Of a DNA stretch of 64,000 bases, positions 33,094 through 41,721 are shown in pieces. A program made the position numbers and the translations under genes. The notes beneath the pieces are model-generated. The model had not been told where the DNA came from and did no database searches. It saw nothing but the letters and a program-made list of their open reading frames with translations. Numbering within the stretch: position 1 is the stretch's first letter; each line of letters opens with the position of its first letter. Origin of the DNA: JADZAI01 sp046348585 (GTDB taxonomy: Bacteria > Pseudomonadota > Alphaproteobacteria > Micropepsales > Micropepsaceae); contig JAXMDZ010000006.1 in the NCBI GenBank assembly GCA_046348585.1, positions 51,392 through 115,391 on the forward strand. Reading direction: 5' to 3'.

Positions 33094-33921
33094 ATGGATT
33101 CCTTCGAGTGGAATAAGATTTTCATGGGGCTCGGGTTCTCGGCCCTGGCCGTGCTCGGCATCAACGAGCTGACCAAGTCGCTCTACGCGGCCGAAGTCCC
33201 CGCCGAATCCGGTTATGTCGTCGCGGGCGTCGAAGCCGGCGGCGCGACGGAAGCGGGCGGCGGAACGGAAGCCGAAGCGCCCCTGCCCGATTTCGGTACG
33301 GTGCTGGCCGCCGCCGATGTCGCGGCCGGCGAGAAGATCGCCTCCAAATGCGCCCAGTGCCACACCTGGACGAAGGGCGGCGAGAACAAGATCGGCCCCA
33401 ATCTCTACGGCATTCTCGGCTCGAACCACGCCCATCTCGGCGACGGCTTCGCCTATTCCGAAGCGATGAAGGCGAAGTCCGGCGAGGTCTGGGACTACGC
33501 TGCGGTCTACAAATTCCTCGAAGCGCCCGGCAAGGCCGTGCCGAAGACCAAGATGGCCTTCGCCGGCCTCAAGAAGTCCGAGGACCGCATCGCCCTGATC
33601 GCCTATATGCGCACCTGGGCCGATTCGCCGCTGCCGCTGCCCGCCCCGATGCCGGCGGGCGCCGCGCCGGCCGAAGGCGCGCCCGCCGAAGGGACCGCCC
33701 CCGCCGAAGGGACTGCGCCCGCCGAAGGCGCGGCCCCGGCCGAACCGGCTCCGGCCGGCGAGCCCGTCGGCGACAAGTCGGTGCCCGAAACCATGCCGCC
33801 GCCGGCGCCGGCCGCCATTCCCGAACCGGTTGAGCGCATCGACGCGAACCCGCCGCCGTCGGGCGAGCCTTCCGCGCCGACCGCCAGCGAACCCGTCGCC
33901 GCGCCGACCCCCGGCCACTGA
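33094..33921 (+). CDS. cycM: Membrane-anchored CycM-type cytochrome c with Pro/Ala/Glu tail
   Basis: A 275-residue cytochrome with an uncleaved N-terminal anchor (FMGLGFSALAVLGINEL, about 10-26), a short linker, and a class I heme c domain. The heme site is CAQCH (86-90), and the axial Met is M154 in PKTKMAF. Rhizobial CycM-type cytochromes feed electrons to the aa3 oxidase. From about residue 180 an extra tail of roughly 95 residues follows, with hexapeptide units AEGTAP and many Pro, Ala and Glu; this is unlike standard CycM (about 180 residues). It is divergent from kdsB-pheA. Confidence 0.88.
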   Translation: MDSFEWNKIFMGLGFSALAVLGINELTKSLYAAEVPAESGYVVAGVEAGGATEAGGGTEAEAPLPDFGTVLAAADVAAGEKIASKCAQCHTWTKGGENKIGPNLYGILGSNHAHLGDGFAYSEAMKAKSGEVWDYAAVYKFLEAPGKAVPKTKMAFAGLKKSEDRIALIAYMRTWADSPLPLPAPMPAGAAPAEGAPAEGTAPAEGTAPAEGAAPAEPAPAGEPVGDKSVPETMPPPAPAAIPEPVERIDANPPPSGEPSAPTASEPVAAPTPGH

Positions 33922-33949
33922 CGGATTTCACCAAAACGTGCCTTCGCGC

Positions 33950-33969
33950 AGGCGGCCTTCGGGCCGCCT
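33950..33969. terminator. Bidirectional terminator hairpin
   Basis: AGGCGGCC (33950-33957), a TTCG tetraloop, and GGCCGCCT (33962-33969) form a perfect eight-base stem, followed on the plus strand by GTTTGC. It lies between the convergent ends of the CycM and glucokinase genes. Confidence 0.75.
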
Positions 33970-33983
33970 GTTTGCGTTGAGGC

Positions 33984-34940
33984 TCAGCGCGCGCCGTCGA
34001 AGAGGCTGAGAAGGCCGCGAAAGGCAGCCAGCGGATCGAGGATCAGCCTCACCGGGATCGCTTCCATCAGGGCGCGGTGCGTTCCCTTGGCGATGAAGCG
34101 CGCGCGGAACGCCGCCGCGTCGAACAGCGTCCCCCAGCGCGGCAGGATGCCCCCCGCCAGATAGACCCCGCCCGTCGCCCCGGCGATCAGCGCGACATCG
34201 CCCGCGAAACCGCCGAGCCAGCCGGTGAAGAGCGCCACCGCTTCGCACGAGCGCGCGCAGGCGCGGCCCGCCGCCCGCGCCGCGATCTCGGCCGCCGCCG
34301 GGGCGTCCGCGTCCGGCGCGCCGTCCAGCGCCGCCAGCGTCCGCCACAGCGTCTCCAGCCCGCCGCCCGACAGCACATGCTCCGCCTTCACATGGCCGAG
34401 GCTGGCGACGAGCGCCGCCAGCACCGCCATCTCGCGCGGCGTCACCGGCGACAGTCCGGCATGGCCGCCTTCCCCCGGCAGCACCTGGTAGCGCCCGCCG
34501 CCCAGCGGCGCGAGCAGCGCGACCCCAAGCCCGGTGCCCGGACCGATCACCGCGATCGCCCCGTTCGGGTCGGCCTCGCCCGGCGCGATGGGGCCGAGCG
34601 CCGCACCGGACAGATGCGGCGCGGCGGCGGCGAGCGCCGCGAAATCGTTGACGACGCGAACCTCGTCCAGCGCCAGCGCCGCTGCGATCTCGTCCGGCGC
34701 GATGCGCCAGCCCGGCCCGTTGGTGAGCGTCACCACGCCGTGCACCAGAGGTCCGGCGGCGGCGATCGCCGCCCGCCTCGGCCGTCCGCCCGTCTGAGCC
34801 AGATAGCGCCGCGCCGCCTCGGCGAAGCTCGCATGAGCGCCGCTCTCGACGACGCTCTGCGGCCCGATGACGCCATCCTCGGCGAGCGCGAGCCGCGTGA
34901 AGGTGCCGCCCGCATCGGCGAGGAGCACGGCCCCGCTCAC
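33984..34940 (-). CDS. glk: Glucokinase (ROK-unrelated, Glk family)
   Basis: A 318-residue sugar kinase that phosphorylates glucose to glucose 6-phosphate. The phosphate-binding start is LLADAGGTFTRLAL. VNDFAALA carries the catalytic Asp, GPGTGLGVALL is a second glycine-rich loop, and GEGGHAGLSP contains the substrate-binding Glu/His. The start is GTG 34940, which overlaps the histidine-kinase stop (GTGA). The gene is the last of an unusual VTT-kinase-glucokinase operon, so glucose use might be tied to that sensor, though only by position. Confidence 0.93.
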   Translation of the reverse strand: MSGAVLLADAGGTFTRLALAEDGVIGPQSVVESGAHASFAEAARRYLAQTGGRPRRAAIAAAGPLVHGVVTLTNGPGWRIAPDEIAAALALDEVRVVNDFAALAAAAPHLSGAALGPIAPGEADPNGAIAVIGPGTGLGVALLAPLGGGRYQVLPGEGGHAGLSPVTPREMAVLAALVASLGHVKAEHVLSGGGLETLWRTLAALDGAPDADAPAAAEIAARAAGRACARSCEAVALFTGWLGGFAGDVALIAGATGGVYLAGGILPRWGTLFDAAAFRARFIAKGTHRALMEAIPVRLILDPLAAFRGLLSLFDGAR

Positions 34941-36361
34941 GGCCCGCGCCCTTTGCGCCCGGGCAGGGTCAGGCGGAACGCGGTGCCGGACGGGCCGGTG
35001 CGCAGCAGGGTCAGATCGCCGCCGTGATTGCGCGCCAGCTCGCGCGCGATGGCGAGGCCGAGCCCGGTGCCCGACACCTTGCCCGAGCCGCCGAAGGGCT
35101 GGAACAGATGCGGCAGCACGGCGTCGGGAATGCCCGGCCCCTCGTCGGCGATCTCGATGCTTGTGCCTTCCGGCCCGCGTTCCGCCTCGACCGTCAGGCG
35201 GCCCGTCTCGCCGCTGTGCTCGATCGCCTCGGCGGCGTTGCGCAGCAGGTTGAGCAGGATGCGGAACAATTGCTCGGGATCGGCCCAGGCGGTCGCGTCC
35301 TCGCCGACCGCGTTCTCGAAGCGGATCGCCTGATGGTCGGCGGCCCCGGCGGCGGCGGCCGCGTCCTGCACCAGATCGCGCAGCCGCACCTCCTCGCGCG
35401 CCGGCGCCCGCTCGCCCGCCTTGCCGTAGGCGAGCGTATCGGTCGCCAGCGCGATCGCCCGGTCGATCGCCCGCACCAGACGCGGCGCCATGCGGCGGAC
35501 GTCCTTGTCGCGCGAATCCTCCAGCCGCTCCGAGGCGAGCTGCGCCCCGGCCAGCAGATTGCGCAGATCGTGATTGATCTTGGCGACCGCCGCGCCCATC
35601 GCCGCCAGATGGGCGCGCTGGGTCAACGACTGGCGCACCTCGCCCTGAAGGTCGGCGAGCGCCACCTCGGCGTCGCCGATCTCGTCGCGCCGCCCGCTCG
35701 GCACCAGCACGCGGTCGCCGCTTTCGGGCTGTTCGCGGAACGCGGTCATCGAGCGGATCAGCCGCCGCATCGGCCCGACCAGCGCCAGGTTGAGTGCGAG
35801 GAAGACGAGGCCGCCGGTCGCCATGGCGATGGCGAGGCCGATGAAGAAGGTGCGCCGGGCGAAGGCCGCCAGCGCCTCGCGGATCGGCTTCTCCTCGGCG
35901 ATCGCCTCGATGAACTGGCCGCCGCCCAGCCGCGGCGTGTCGATGATCCGCAGCACGCGGTCGCCGCTGCCCCACAGCGCCTCGGCCGCGTCGCCGATCG
36001 CCGTCAGCCAGCCGTGATGGCGCAGATCGTAAACCTTGGTGACCGGCCCCGGCATGTCGTCGGCGAGGAACAGCAGCCGCGCCTCGTCGCGTTTCAGCGC
36101 CACCGCCTTGACGCCGGCATTGGCCAGCAATTCCTCGCGCAGGCGCGGGCTGACCTCGTTGTTCTCGGTCTCCTCCAGCGCCAGCACGGCGGTCTGCGCC
36201 GCCGCGATGCGGGCGCTCAGCAATTCCTCGTGCTGCGCGGCGACGATGGGGACATAGGCCGTCACCTGCGCCGCCAGCGCGAAGCCGACGGTCAGCAGCA
36301 GCAGCCGCCCCGAAAGCGAGCGGCCGAAGCCGCCGCCGCGCCGCGTCTCGCCCGCGTTCAT
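34937..36361 (-). CDS. Membrane sensor histidine kinase (orphan)
   Basis: A 474-residue sensor kinase. It has TM1 about 19-40, a periplasmic sensor domain of about 130 residues (41-170), TM2 about 172-194, a HAMP-like segment (about 195-250), phospho-acceptor H264 in KINHDLRNLL, and the HATPase motifs LLNLLRNAAEAI (N box), IADEGPGI (G1) and GTGLGLAIAREL (G2). The INHDLRN variant is typical of the alphaproteobacterial HPK family with this helix. No response regulator lies nearby. It overlaps the VTT gene upstream and glk downstream by four bases each, so all three are co-expressed. Confidence 0.92.
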   Translation of the reverse strand: MNAGETRRGGGFGRSLSGRLLLLTVGFALAAQVTAYVPIVAAQHEELLSARIAAAQTAVLALEETENNEVSPRLREELLANAGVKAVALKRDEARLLFLADDMPGPVTKVYDLRHHGWLTAIGDAAEALWGSGDRVLRIIDTPRLGGGQFIEAIAEEKPIREALAAFARRTFFIGLAIAMATGGLVFLALNLALVGPMRRLIRSMTAFREQPESGDRVLVPSGRRDEIGDAEVALADLQGEVRQSLTQRAHLAAMGAAVAKINHDLRNLLAGAQLASERLEDSRDKDVRRMAPRLVRAIDRAIALATDTLAYGKAGERAPAREEVRLRDLVQDAAAAAGAADHQAIRFENAVGEDATAWADPEQLFRILLNLLRNAAEAIEHSGETGRLTVEAERGPEGTSIEIADEGPGIPDAVLPHLFQPFGGSGKVSGTGLGLAIARELARNHGGDLTLLRTGPSGTAFRLTLPGRKGRGP

Positions 36362-37059
36362 GGTTCCCTGCGCCTCATGGCGGCGGCGAGGATAGGCAGA
36401 AGCGCCGCCAAGGCCAGCCCCGCCAGCAGCGCCGGCATCGGCCATGCCGTCAGCGGATCGCCCGCCGGCGCGCCGCCGGGGGCGAGGAAGGCCCCGGCAT
36501 GGGCGGTCGCGAAAGCGGCCGGAAGGCTGCCGAGCCCGGTCGCCAGCGCGAAGGGCCGCAGCCTTGCGCCCAGCGCGGCGGCGAGCAGCGTCACCAGGAA
36601 CGGCGCGAACGGACAGGCGAGGCGCAACGCCAGCAGCCACCAGAGGCCGTTCCGCTGCATCGCCGTCTCGGCCCGGATCAGCCAGCGCGACTCGACCTTG
36701 CGCAGGGCGGGCCGCAGCGCCCGGCGGGCGGCCAGCATCAGGGCGCTCGCGCCCAGCGCCGCGCCCAGCGCGGTCAGCAGCGCCCCCAGCGGCGCCCCGA
36801 ACAGCGCCCCGGCGGCGAACGCCACATGGCCCTCGCCCGGCACGGCGAGCAGCGCGGCGGCGGCCGCCGCGGCGATCGCCGCGAAGGGCGCGAGCGGCGG
36901 CCAGGCGGCGGCCCAGTCGGCCAGCGCCACCTGCCGGGCGGCGAGGCCGGGCAGGGTCAGCCAGTGCTCGCCGCCGGCGGCGAGGACCAGCGCCATGCCC
37001 AGCAGCAGCGCCGTGCAGGGCCAGACCTCGCGCCAGCGGGCCATGTCGGGATCGTCCAT
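36358..37059 (-). CDS. VTT (TVP38/TMEM64, DedA-like) membrane protein
   Basis: A multi-spanning inner-membrane protein of 233 residues with about six hydrophobic segments. The core GEGHVAFAAGALFGAPLGAL and LRLACPFAPFLVTLLAAALG match the VTT/DedA-like family: a glycine-rich re-entrant loop and the R-x-x-P-F-x-P motif. Bacterial members have been linked to lipid-carrier recycling and membrane homeostasis. It is the first gene of the VTT-histidine kinase-glk operon, with a four-base overlap to the kinase. Confidence 0.83.
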   Translation of the reverse strand: MDDPDMARWREVWPCTALLLGMALVLAAGGEHWLTLPGLAARQVALADWAAAWPPLAPFAAIAAAAAAALLAVPGEGHVAFAAGALFGAPLGALLTALGAALGASALMLAARRALRPALRKVESRWLIRAETAMQRNGLWWLLALRLACPFAPFLVTLLAAALGARLRPFALATGLGSLPAAFATAHAGAFLAPGGAPAGDPLTAWPMPALLAGLALAALLPILAAAMRRREP

Positions 37060-37206
37060 GGGGTTTGCGGTGCGCCCGGCGGCGGGCCGCCGTCAAGCGC
37101 CTCAGTCACACCGGGGCGGCCGATTTGCGGGCTTGCCTTTCGCCGCCGCCCGCCTTAAAGGCTGCCCCCTCGCTGGCGGGTCGCCTCACGACCCATCCCG
37201 GCCTGC

Positions 37207-37283
37207 GCGCCCGTAGCTCAGCTGGATAGAGCACCAGACTACGAATCTGGGGGTCAGAGGTTCGAATCCTTTCGGGCGCGCCA
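37207..37283 (+). tRNA. tRNA-Arg (anticodon ACG)
   Basis: A 77-nucleotide cloverleaf. The acceptor arms GCGCCCG (37207-37213) and CGGGCGC (37273-37279) pair, and discriminator G and CCA follow. The anticodon stem is CCAGA/TCTGG, with loop CTACGAA and anticodon ACG at 37241-37243. The T-loop TTCGAAT is standard. ACG is normally edited to ICG and reads CGU/CGC/CGA. CCA is encoded in the gene. Confidence 0.97.
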
Positions 37284-37407
37284 TTTCCTTCCTCGCCGCC
37301 GCCTTTGCGCCCCACCCGGTGCCCCGTCCTTTTCCCCCCGTCTGGACTTCGCGAAGCCTCCTCGCGCATGGTGCGGCCGGGCCGATGCGGCCGCTGGGGC
37401 AGGTGAT

Positions 37408-38196
37408 TTGAACCGCAAGATTCTCGTGATGGGCCTGCCGGGCTCGGGCAAGACGACGCTCTGCCGGGTGCTGGCGGCGCGCCTCAACGCGGTGCACTTC
37501 AACAACGACGAAGTGCGCGCCAACCTGAACAAGGATCTCGGCTTCAGCGTCGCCGACCGCATCGAGCAGGCGCGGCGCATGGGCTTCCTCTGCGATCTCG
37601 TCGTGCGTTCGGGCGGCACGGCGATCGCCGATTTCGTCTGCCCGACCGCCGAAACGCGCGAGGCCTTCGGCGAGGCCTTCATCGTCTGGGTGGACCGCAT
37701 CGCCGCCGGCCGCTTCGAGGACACCAACCGGCTTTTCGTCGCCCCCGACCGCTACGATTTCCGCGTCGAGGCCGAGGGCGCGCCCGACTACTGGGCGGAG
37801 CGCATCGTCCGCCGCCTGCGCCCGGTCTTCGATCCGCGCAAGCCGACCGCGCTCTTCGTCGGCCGCTATCAGCCCTTCCACGACGGCCACCGCGCCCTCA
37901 TCGAGGAAGGCCTCGCCCGCGCCGGACAGGTCTGCATCGCGGTGCGCGACACCCACGGGATCGACGCCGCCAACCCGCTGTCGTTCGAGGACGTGAAGGC
38001 CCGCATCGAAACCGCCCTCGCGGTCCATGCCGGGCGCTTCGTCGTCGTGCCGCTGCCCAATATCAGCCATGTCCTCTACGGCCGCGACGTCGGCTACGCG
38101 ATCGAGCGCATCGACCTCGACGCGGCGACCCAGGGCATCAGCGCGACCGAGGCGCGCCGCAATGCCGGGCTGGGCGGCGGCGGCGCGGCGCAGTAA
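37408..38196 (+). CDS. APS-kinase-like / nucleotidyltransferase fusion
   Basis: A 262-residue two-domain protein. Residues 1-135 look like an adenylylsulfate-kinase-type P-loop kinase: Walker A GLPGSGKTT (9-17), then DEVRANLNKDLGFS (34-47) and the GFLCDLV segment. Residues 147-255 look like an NMNAT/NadR-type nucleotidyltransferase, with GRYQPFHDGH (152-161, HxGH motif) and ISATEAR (244-250, the ISxTxxR motif). Both active sites appear intact. The domain order is the reverse of NadR, and no cysD, cysN or cysH lies near. ATG or TTG choice: TTG 37408 begins NRKILVMGLPG. The substrate is unknown. It is downstream of tRNA-Arg and upstream of gabT. Confidence 0.75.
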   Translation: MNRKILVMGLPGSGKTTLCRVLAARLNAVHFNNDEVRANLNKDLGFSVADRIEQARRMGFLCDLVVRSGGTAIADFVCPTAETREAFGEAFIVWVDRIAAGRFEDTNRLFVAPDRYDFRVEAEGAPDYWAERIVRRLRPVFDPRKPTALFVGRYQPFHDGHRALIEEGLARAGQVCIAVRDTHGIDAANPLSFEDVKARIETALAVHAGRFVVVPLPNISHVLYGRDVGYAIERIDLDAATQGISATEARRNAGLGGGGAAQ

Positions 38197-38257
38197 GGAG
38201 ACGGGGCCGGGCCGCGCGCCTTTCGGCCGCCGCCGCCCCGCAGGCAAGGAGAATGCG

Positions 38258-39550
38258 ATGACCACCAACCAGGACCTTCTCGCCCGCCGCCAGGCGGCGG
38301 TGCCGCGCGGCGTCTCGACCGCCCATCCGGTGTTCGCGGTGCGCGCCGAGAACGCCGAGATCTGGGACGCGGAAGGCAAGCGCTACATCGATTTCGTCGG
38401 CGGCATCGGGGTCCAGAACACCGGCCACCGCCACCCCAAAGTGGTCGCCGCCATCGAGGAGGCGCTGAAGCACTCGATCCACACGGCGTTTCAGGTGACC
38501 GCCTATGAAAGCTACATCGCCCTCGCCGAGCAGCTGAACGCCCGCGCCCCCATCGACGGCCCGGCCAAGACGATCTTCTTCTCGACCGGCGCCGAGGCGG
38601 TCGAAAACGCCGTCAAGATCGCCCGCGTCGCCACCGGGCGGCCGGGAATCGTCGCCTTCACCGGTGGCTTCCACGGCCGCACCTTCATGGGCATGGCGCT
38701 GACCGGCAAGGTCGCGCCCTACAAGATCGGCTTCGGCCCCTTCCCCGGCGAGGTCTATCGCCTGCCGTTCCCGGCCGAGAGTCAGGGCGTGAGCGGGGCG
38801 GACGCGCTGGACGCGCTCGACCATCTTTTCAAGTTCGACATCGAGGCGAAGCGCGTCGCGGCGATCATCCTGGAGCCGGTGCAGGGCGAGGGCGGCTTCT
38901 ACGCCGCGCCGTTCGACTTCCTGCGCGAATTGCGCGCCGTCTGCGACGCGCACGGCATCCTGCTGATCGCCGACGAGATTCAGTCCGGCTTCGCGCGCAC
39001 CGGCAAGCTCTTCGCCATCGAGCATTCGGGCGTCAAACCCGACCTCATCACCACCGCCAAGTCGCTCGCCGGCGGCATGCCGCTCTCGGCGGTCGTCGGC
39101 AAGGCTGCGGTCATGGACGCGGCCGAACCCGGCGGCCTCGGCGGCACCTATGCCGGCAATCCGCTCGCCTGCGCGGCCGGCCTCGCGGTGCTGAAGGTGA
39201 TCGACGAGGAAGACATCCTCGCCCGCGCCGCCGTGCTCGGCGAGAAGCTGGTCGCGCGGCTGAAGAGCTTTCAGACCAAGAACGACCTGCCGCCGATCGC
39301 CGACGTGCGCGGCCTCGGCGCGATGGTCGCCTTCGATCTGGTCAAGGCGGGCGGCGCGCCCGATCCCGACGCCGCCAAGCGGCTGATCGAGGCGGCGCGC
39401 GCCAACGGCCTCATCCTGCTCGGCTGCGGCCTCTACGCCAATTCGATCCGCATCCTGGTGCCGCTCACCGTCGGCGACGCGACGCTGGAGGAAGGCCTCG
39501 CCGCGCTGGAGAAGAGCCTGCGCGAGGCCGGCGCGCCGTCAGGCGGTTAG
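38258..39550 (+). CDS. gabT: 4-aminobutyrate aminotransferase
   Basis: A PLP-dependent class III aminotransferase of 430 residues. It converts GABA and 2-oxoglutarate to succinate semialdehyde and glutamate. The cofactor-binding Asp lies in LIADEIQSGFARTG, the Schiff-base Lys is K268 in TTAKSLAGG, and the phosphate-binding turn is FSTGAEAVENAVK. The sequence is close to E. coli GabT in length and motifs. ATG 38258 has an AAGGAGAA ribosome-binding site. No gabD is adjacent. It is 61 bases after the fusion gene, so the two could be co-transcribed. Confidence 0.9.
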   Translation: MTTNQDLLARRQAAVPRGVSTAHPVFAVRAENAEIWDAEGKRYIDFVGGIGVQNTGHRHPKVVAAIEEALKHSIHTAFQVTAYESYIALAEQLNARAPIDGPAKTIFFSTGAEAVENAVKIARVATGRPGIVAFTGGFHGRTFMGMALTGKVAPYKIGFGPFPGEVYRLPFPAESQGVSGADALDALDHLFKFDIEAKRVAAIILEPVQGEGGFYAAPFDFLRELRAVCDAHGILLIADEIQSGFARTGKLFAIEHSGVKPDLITTAKSLAGGMPLSAVVGKAAVMDAAEPGGLGGTYAGNPLACAAGLAVLKVIDEEDILARAAVLGEKLVARLKSFQTKNDLPPIADVRGLGAMVAFDLVKAGGAPDPDAAKRLIEAARANGLILLGCGLYANSIRILVPLTVGDATLEEGLAALEKSLREAGAPSGG

Positions 39551-39575
39551 CCCGGACGGCGGCCCGGACCTTGGC

Positions 39576-40358
39576 CTAGCGCGGCGCCATGCGGATGGCG
39601 CCGTCCAGGCGCACATGCTCGCCGTTGAAATAGCCGCAGGTGATCATCGTGTGCGCCAGATGGGCGTATTCCTCCGCGTGGCCGAGCCGCTTGGGGAACG
39701 GCACCTGGGCGGCGAGGGCGGCCTTCAGCGGCTCCGGCGCGCGCGCCATCATCGGCGTGTCGAAGAGGCCCGGCATGATCGTGTTGACGCGGATGCCCTC
39801 GCTCGACAGGTCGCGCGCCGCCACCAGCGTCAGCCCGACCACGCCCGCTTTCGAGGACGTATAGGCCGACTGGCCGATCTGCCCGTCGGTCGCCGCGACC
39901 GAGGCGGTGTTGACGATCGCCCCGCGCTCGCCGTCCTCCAGCGGCTCCAGCGTCGCCATCCCGGCCGCCGAGGCGACGATGCAGCGGAACGTGCCGACCA
40001 GGTTGAGGTTCACGATGCGCTGGAAGTTCTCCACCGGGTAGGGCTTGATCTCGCCGGTCTGCTTGTCGCGCGAGACGATCTTCACCGAGCCGCCGCCGCC
40101 CGCGCAGTTGACGAGGATGCGCTCCTGCCCGTGCGCGGCCCGCGCCTTGGCGAAACCGGCCGCGACCGCCTCGTCCGAGGTCACGTCGACATGGCAGAAA
40201 ACGCCGCCGATCTCGGCGGCGACGCGGTTGCCGCGTTCCTCGTTGAGATCGAACAGCGCGACCCGCACGCCGTGCGAGGCGAGCATCCGCGCCGTCGCCT
40301 CGCCCATGCCGGAGGCCCCGCCGGTGATCACGGCGCTGATCGTCTTGTCGAGCTTCAT
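39576..40358 (-). CDS. SDR of the 3-hydroxyacyl-CoA dehydrogenase type-2 group
   Basis: A 260-residue SDR with the TGGASGMG loop, NCAGGGG motif and YTSSK catalytic pair. The sequence NGEHVRLDGAIRMAPR at the C-terminus and FPKRLGHAEEYAHLA match the HSD17B10-like 3-hydroxyacyl-CoA dehydrogenases. It probably oxidises a hydroxyacyl-CoA in fatty-acid or branched-chain breakdown. It lies 52 bases after an acyl-CoA dehydrogenase gene on the same strand, and both steps fit one beta-oxidation route. Confidence 0.88.
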   Translation of the reverse strand: MKLDKTISAVITGGASGMGEATARMLASHGVRVALFDLNEERGNRVAAEIGGVFCHVDVTSDEAVAAGFAKARAAHGQERILVNCAGGGGSVKIVSRDKQTGEIKPYPVENFQRIVNLNLVGTFRCIVASAAGMATLEPLEDGERGAIVNTASVAATDGQIGQSAYTSSKAGVVGLTLVAARDLSSEGIRVNTIMPGLFDTPMMARAPEPLKAALAAQVPFPKRLGHAEEYAHLAHTMITCGYFNGEHVRLDGAIRMAPR

Positions 40359-40410
40359 GGTGTTCTCCCTGGTTTGCAGTCTTCTGTGATGATGACGGAG
40401 CGCCGCCGCG

Positions 40411-41595
40411 TCAGACGAGCATGCGGGCGATGATGTCCTTCTGCACCTCGGTGGTGCCGCCATAGATGGTCTGGGCGCGGGTGAAGAGATAGGCGGCGAG
40501 CGCCGGCTGGGCGAAGCGCGCCTCGGGGCGGATGGCGTCCGCCCAGCCGGCGCCCGCGCGGTCGAACACCGGAAGGCCGTCATGGGCGGCCAGATCGACG
40601 AACAATTCGGTCAGCTTCTGCGCGCTCTCGGTCGCCTCGATCTTCAGCCGCGAGGTCGCCGCCGCGCCCTCGTCGGCGCCCGCCAGAACCTTCAGCACCG
40701 ACATCTCCAGATGGTCCAGCTCGATCTCGTAGGCGGCGATCCTCGCGGCGAAGTCGGACGGCAGGGGCGCGTTCGACCCCGGCCCGTTCAGAATGTCGCG
40801 CGCCCGGGCTTTGAGGATCTTCAGGTCCTCGCGCTTGCGCGCCACATGGGCATAGGAGAGGCGCTCGTTGCCGAGGATGAACTTGGCGAGGCCCCAGCCC
40901 TTGCCCTCCTCGCCGATCAGGTTGCGGGCGGGCACGCGCACCGCGTCGAAGGTGACGCTGTTGAGATAATGCCCGCCGTCGATGCCGACGATCGGCTGCA
41001 CGCTGACGCCGGGCGCGTCCATCGGCACGCAGATGACCGAGATGCCGTCCTGCTTGCGCGCCCCCTCGCCGGTGCGCACCAGGCAGAAGATCCAGTCGGC
41101 CCAATGGGCCTGCGAGGTCCAGGTCTTGCGCCCGGTGATGATGAAGTCGCCGCCGTCGCGCACCCCGCGGGTGCGCAGGCTCGCAAGGTCCGAACCCGCA
41201 TCCGGCTCCGAATAGCCCTGCGCCCAGAAAATCTCCGAATTCAGTGTCGCGGGCAGCCAGGTCTCCTTCTGCCAGGGCGTGCCGTAGGCGCAGATCAGCG
41301 GCCCGATATAGATGACGCCCATCGGGATCACGCCGGGCGCGCCCGCGATCTCCAGCTCCTCGTCGAAGATGTAGCGCTGGCGCGGCGTCCAGCCGGGGCC
41401 GCCATGGTCCTTGGGCCAGGTGACCGCGAACCAGCCGCGGCTCTGCAAGGCGATCTGCGAGCGCTTGTGGTCCTCGCGCGTCAGAATCTGCCCGTTTCGG
41501 GTCTTTTCCAGAATGTCCTTGGGATAGGCGTCCTGAAAGAAGCGCCGCACCTCGGCGCGAAAGGCGATATCGGCCTCGGTTTCGGCCAGATGCAC
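40411..41595 (-). CDS. Acyl-CoA dehydrogenase
   Basis: A 394-residue flavoprotein that makes the trans-2 double bond in acyl-CoA. It has the FAD/substrate segment YSEPDAGSDLASLRTRG, WTSQAHWADW and the helical C-terminal domain ending with QTIYGGTTEVQKDIIARML, which holds the usual GGTxEIxR-type motif. Its start is ATG 41595. The family assignment is clear; chain-length preference is not. It is first in a two-gene unit with the SDR, and an AT-rich region lies upstream. Confidence 0.93.
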   Translation of the reverse strand: MHLAETEADIAFRAEVRRFFQDAYPKDILEKTRNGQILTREDHKRSQIALQSRGWFAVTWPKDHGGPGWTPRQRYIFDEELEIAGAPGVIPMGVIYIGPLICAYGTPWQKETWLPATLNSEIFWAQGYSEPDAGSDLASLRTRGVRDGGDFIITGRKTWTSQAHWADWIFCLVRTGEGARKQDGISVICVPMDAPGVSVQPIVGIDGGHYLNSVTFDAVRVPARNLIGEEGKGWGLAKFILGNERLSYAHVARKREDLKILKARARDILNGPGSNAPLPSDFAARIAAYEIELDHLEMSVLKVLAGADEGAAATSRLKIEATESAQKLTELFVDLAAHDGLPVFDRAGAGWADAIRPEARFAQPALAAYLFTRAQTIYGGTTEVQKDIIARMLV

Positions 41596-41703
41596 GGGCG
41601 CGCCCTCCCTTGGGGCCGATTGTTATTGCGCCTTTCGTGGGGCACCCCCGGCCCGCCGGTCAAGGGGCCGCCGCCCCCTTGAGTTTCAGGCCATTTGAGA
41701 TTT

Positions 41704-41721
41704 GCAATTGTTCAAAATTGC
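41704..41721. promoter_or_regulatory. Inverted repeat GCAATT-N6-AATTGC
   Basis: GCAATT (41704-41709) and AATTGC (41716-41721) form a perfect inverted repeat inside an AT-rich, otherwise GC-rich-surrounded stretch between the divergent acyl-CoA dehydrogenase and pseudo-kinase genes. The spacing fits a dimeric regulator site; the regulator is not identified. Confidence 0.4.

Noticed and set aside
33660..33745. Short direct repeats considered as a CRISPR array
   Set aside because: The 18-base units are in frame inside the CycM-type cytochrome gene, have no unique spacers and encode AEGTAP repeats.
37207..37283. tRNA-Arg considered as an integration site of a mobile element
   Set aside because: No integrase gene and no second copy of the tRNA 3' end is visible downstream; the genes that follow are ordinary.
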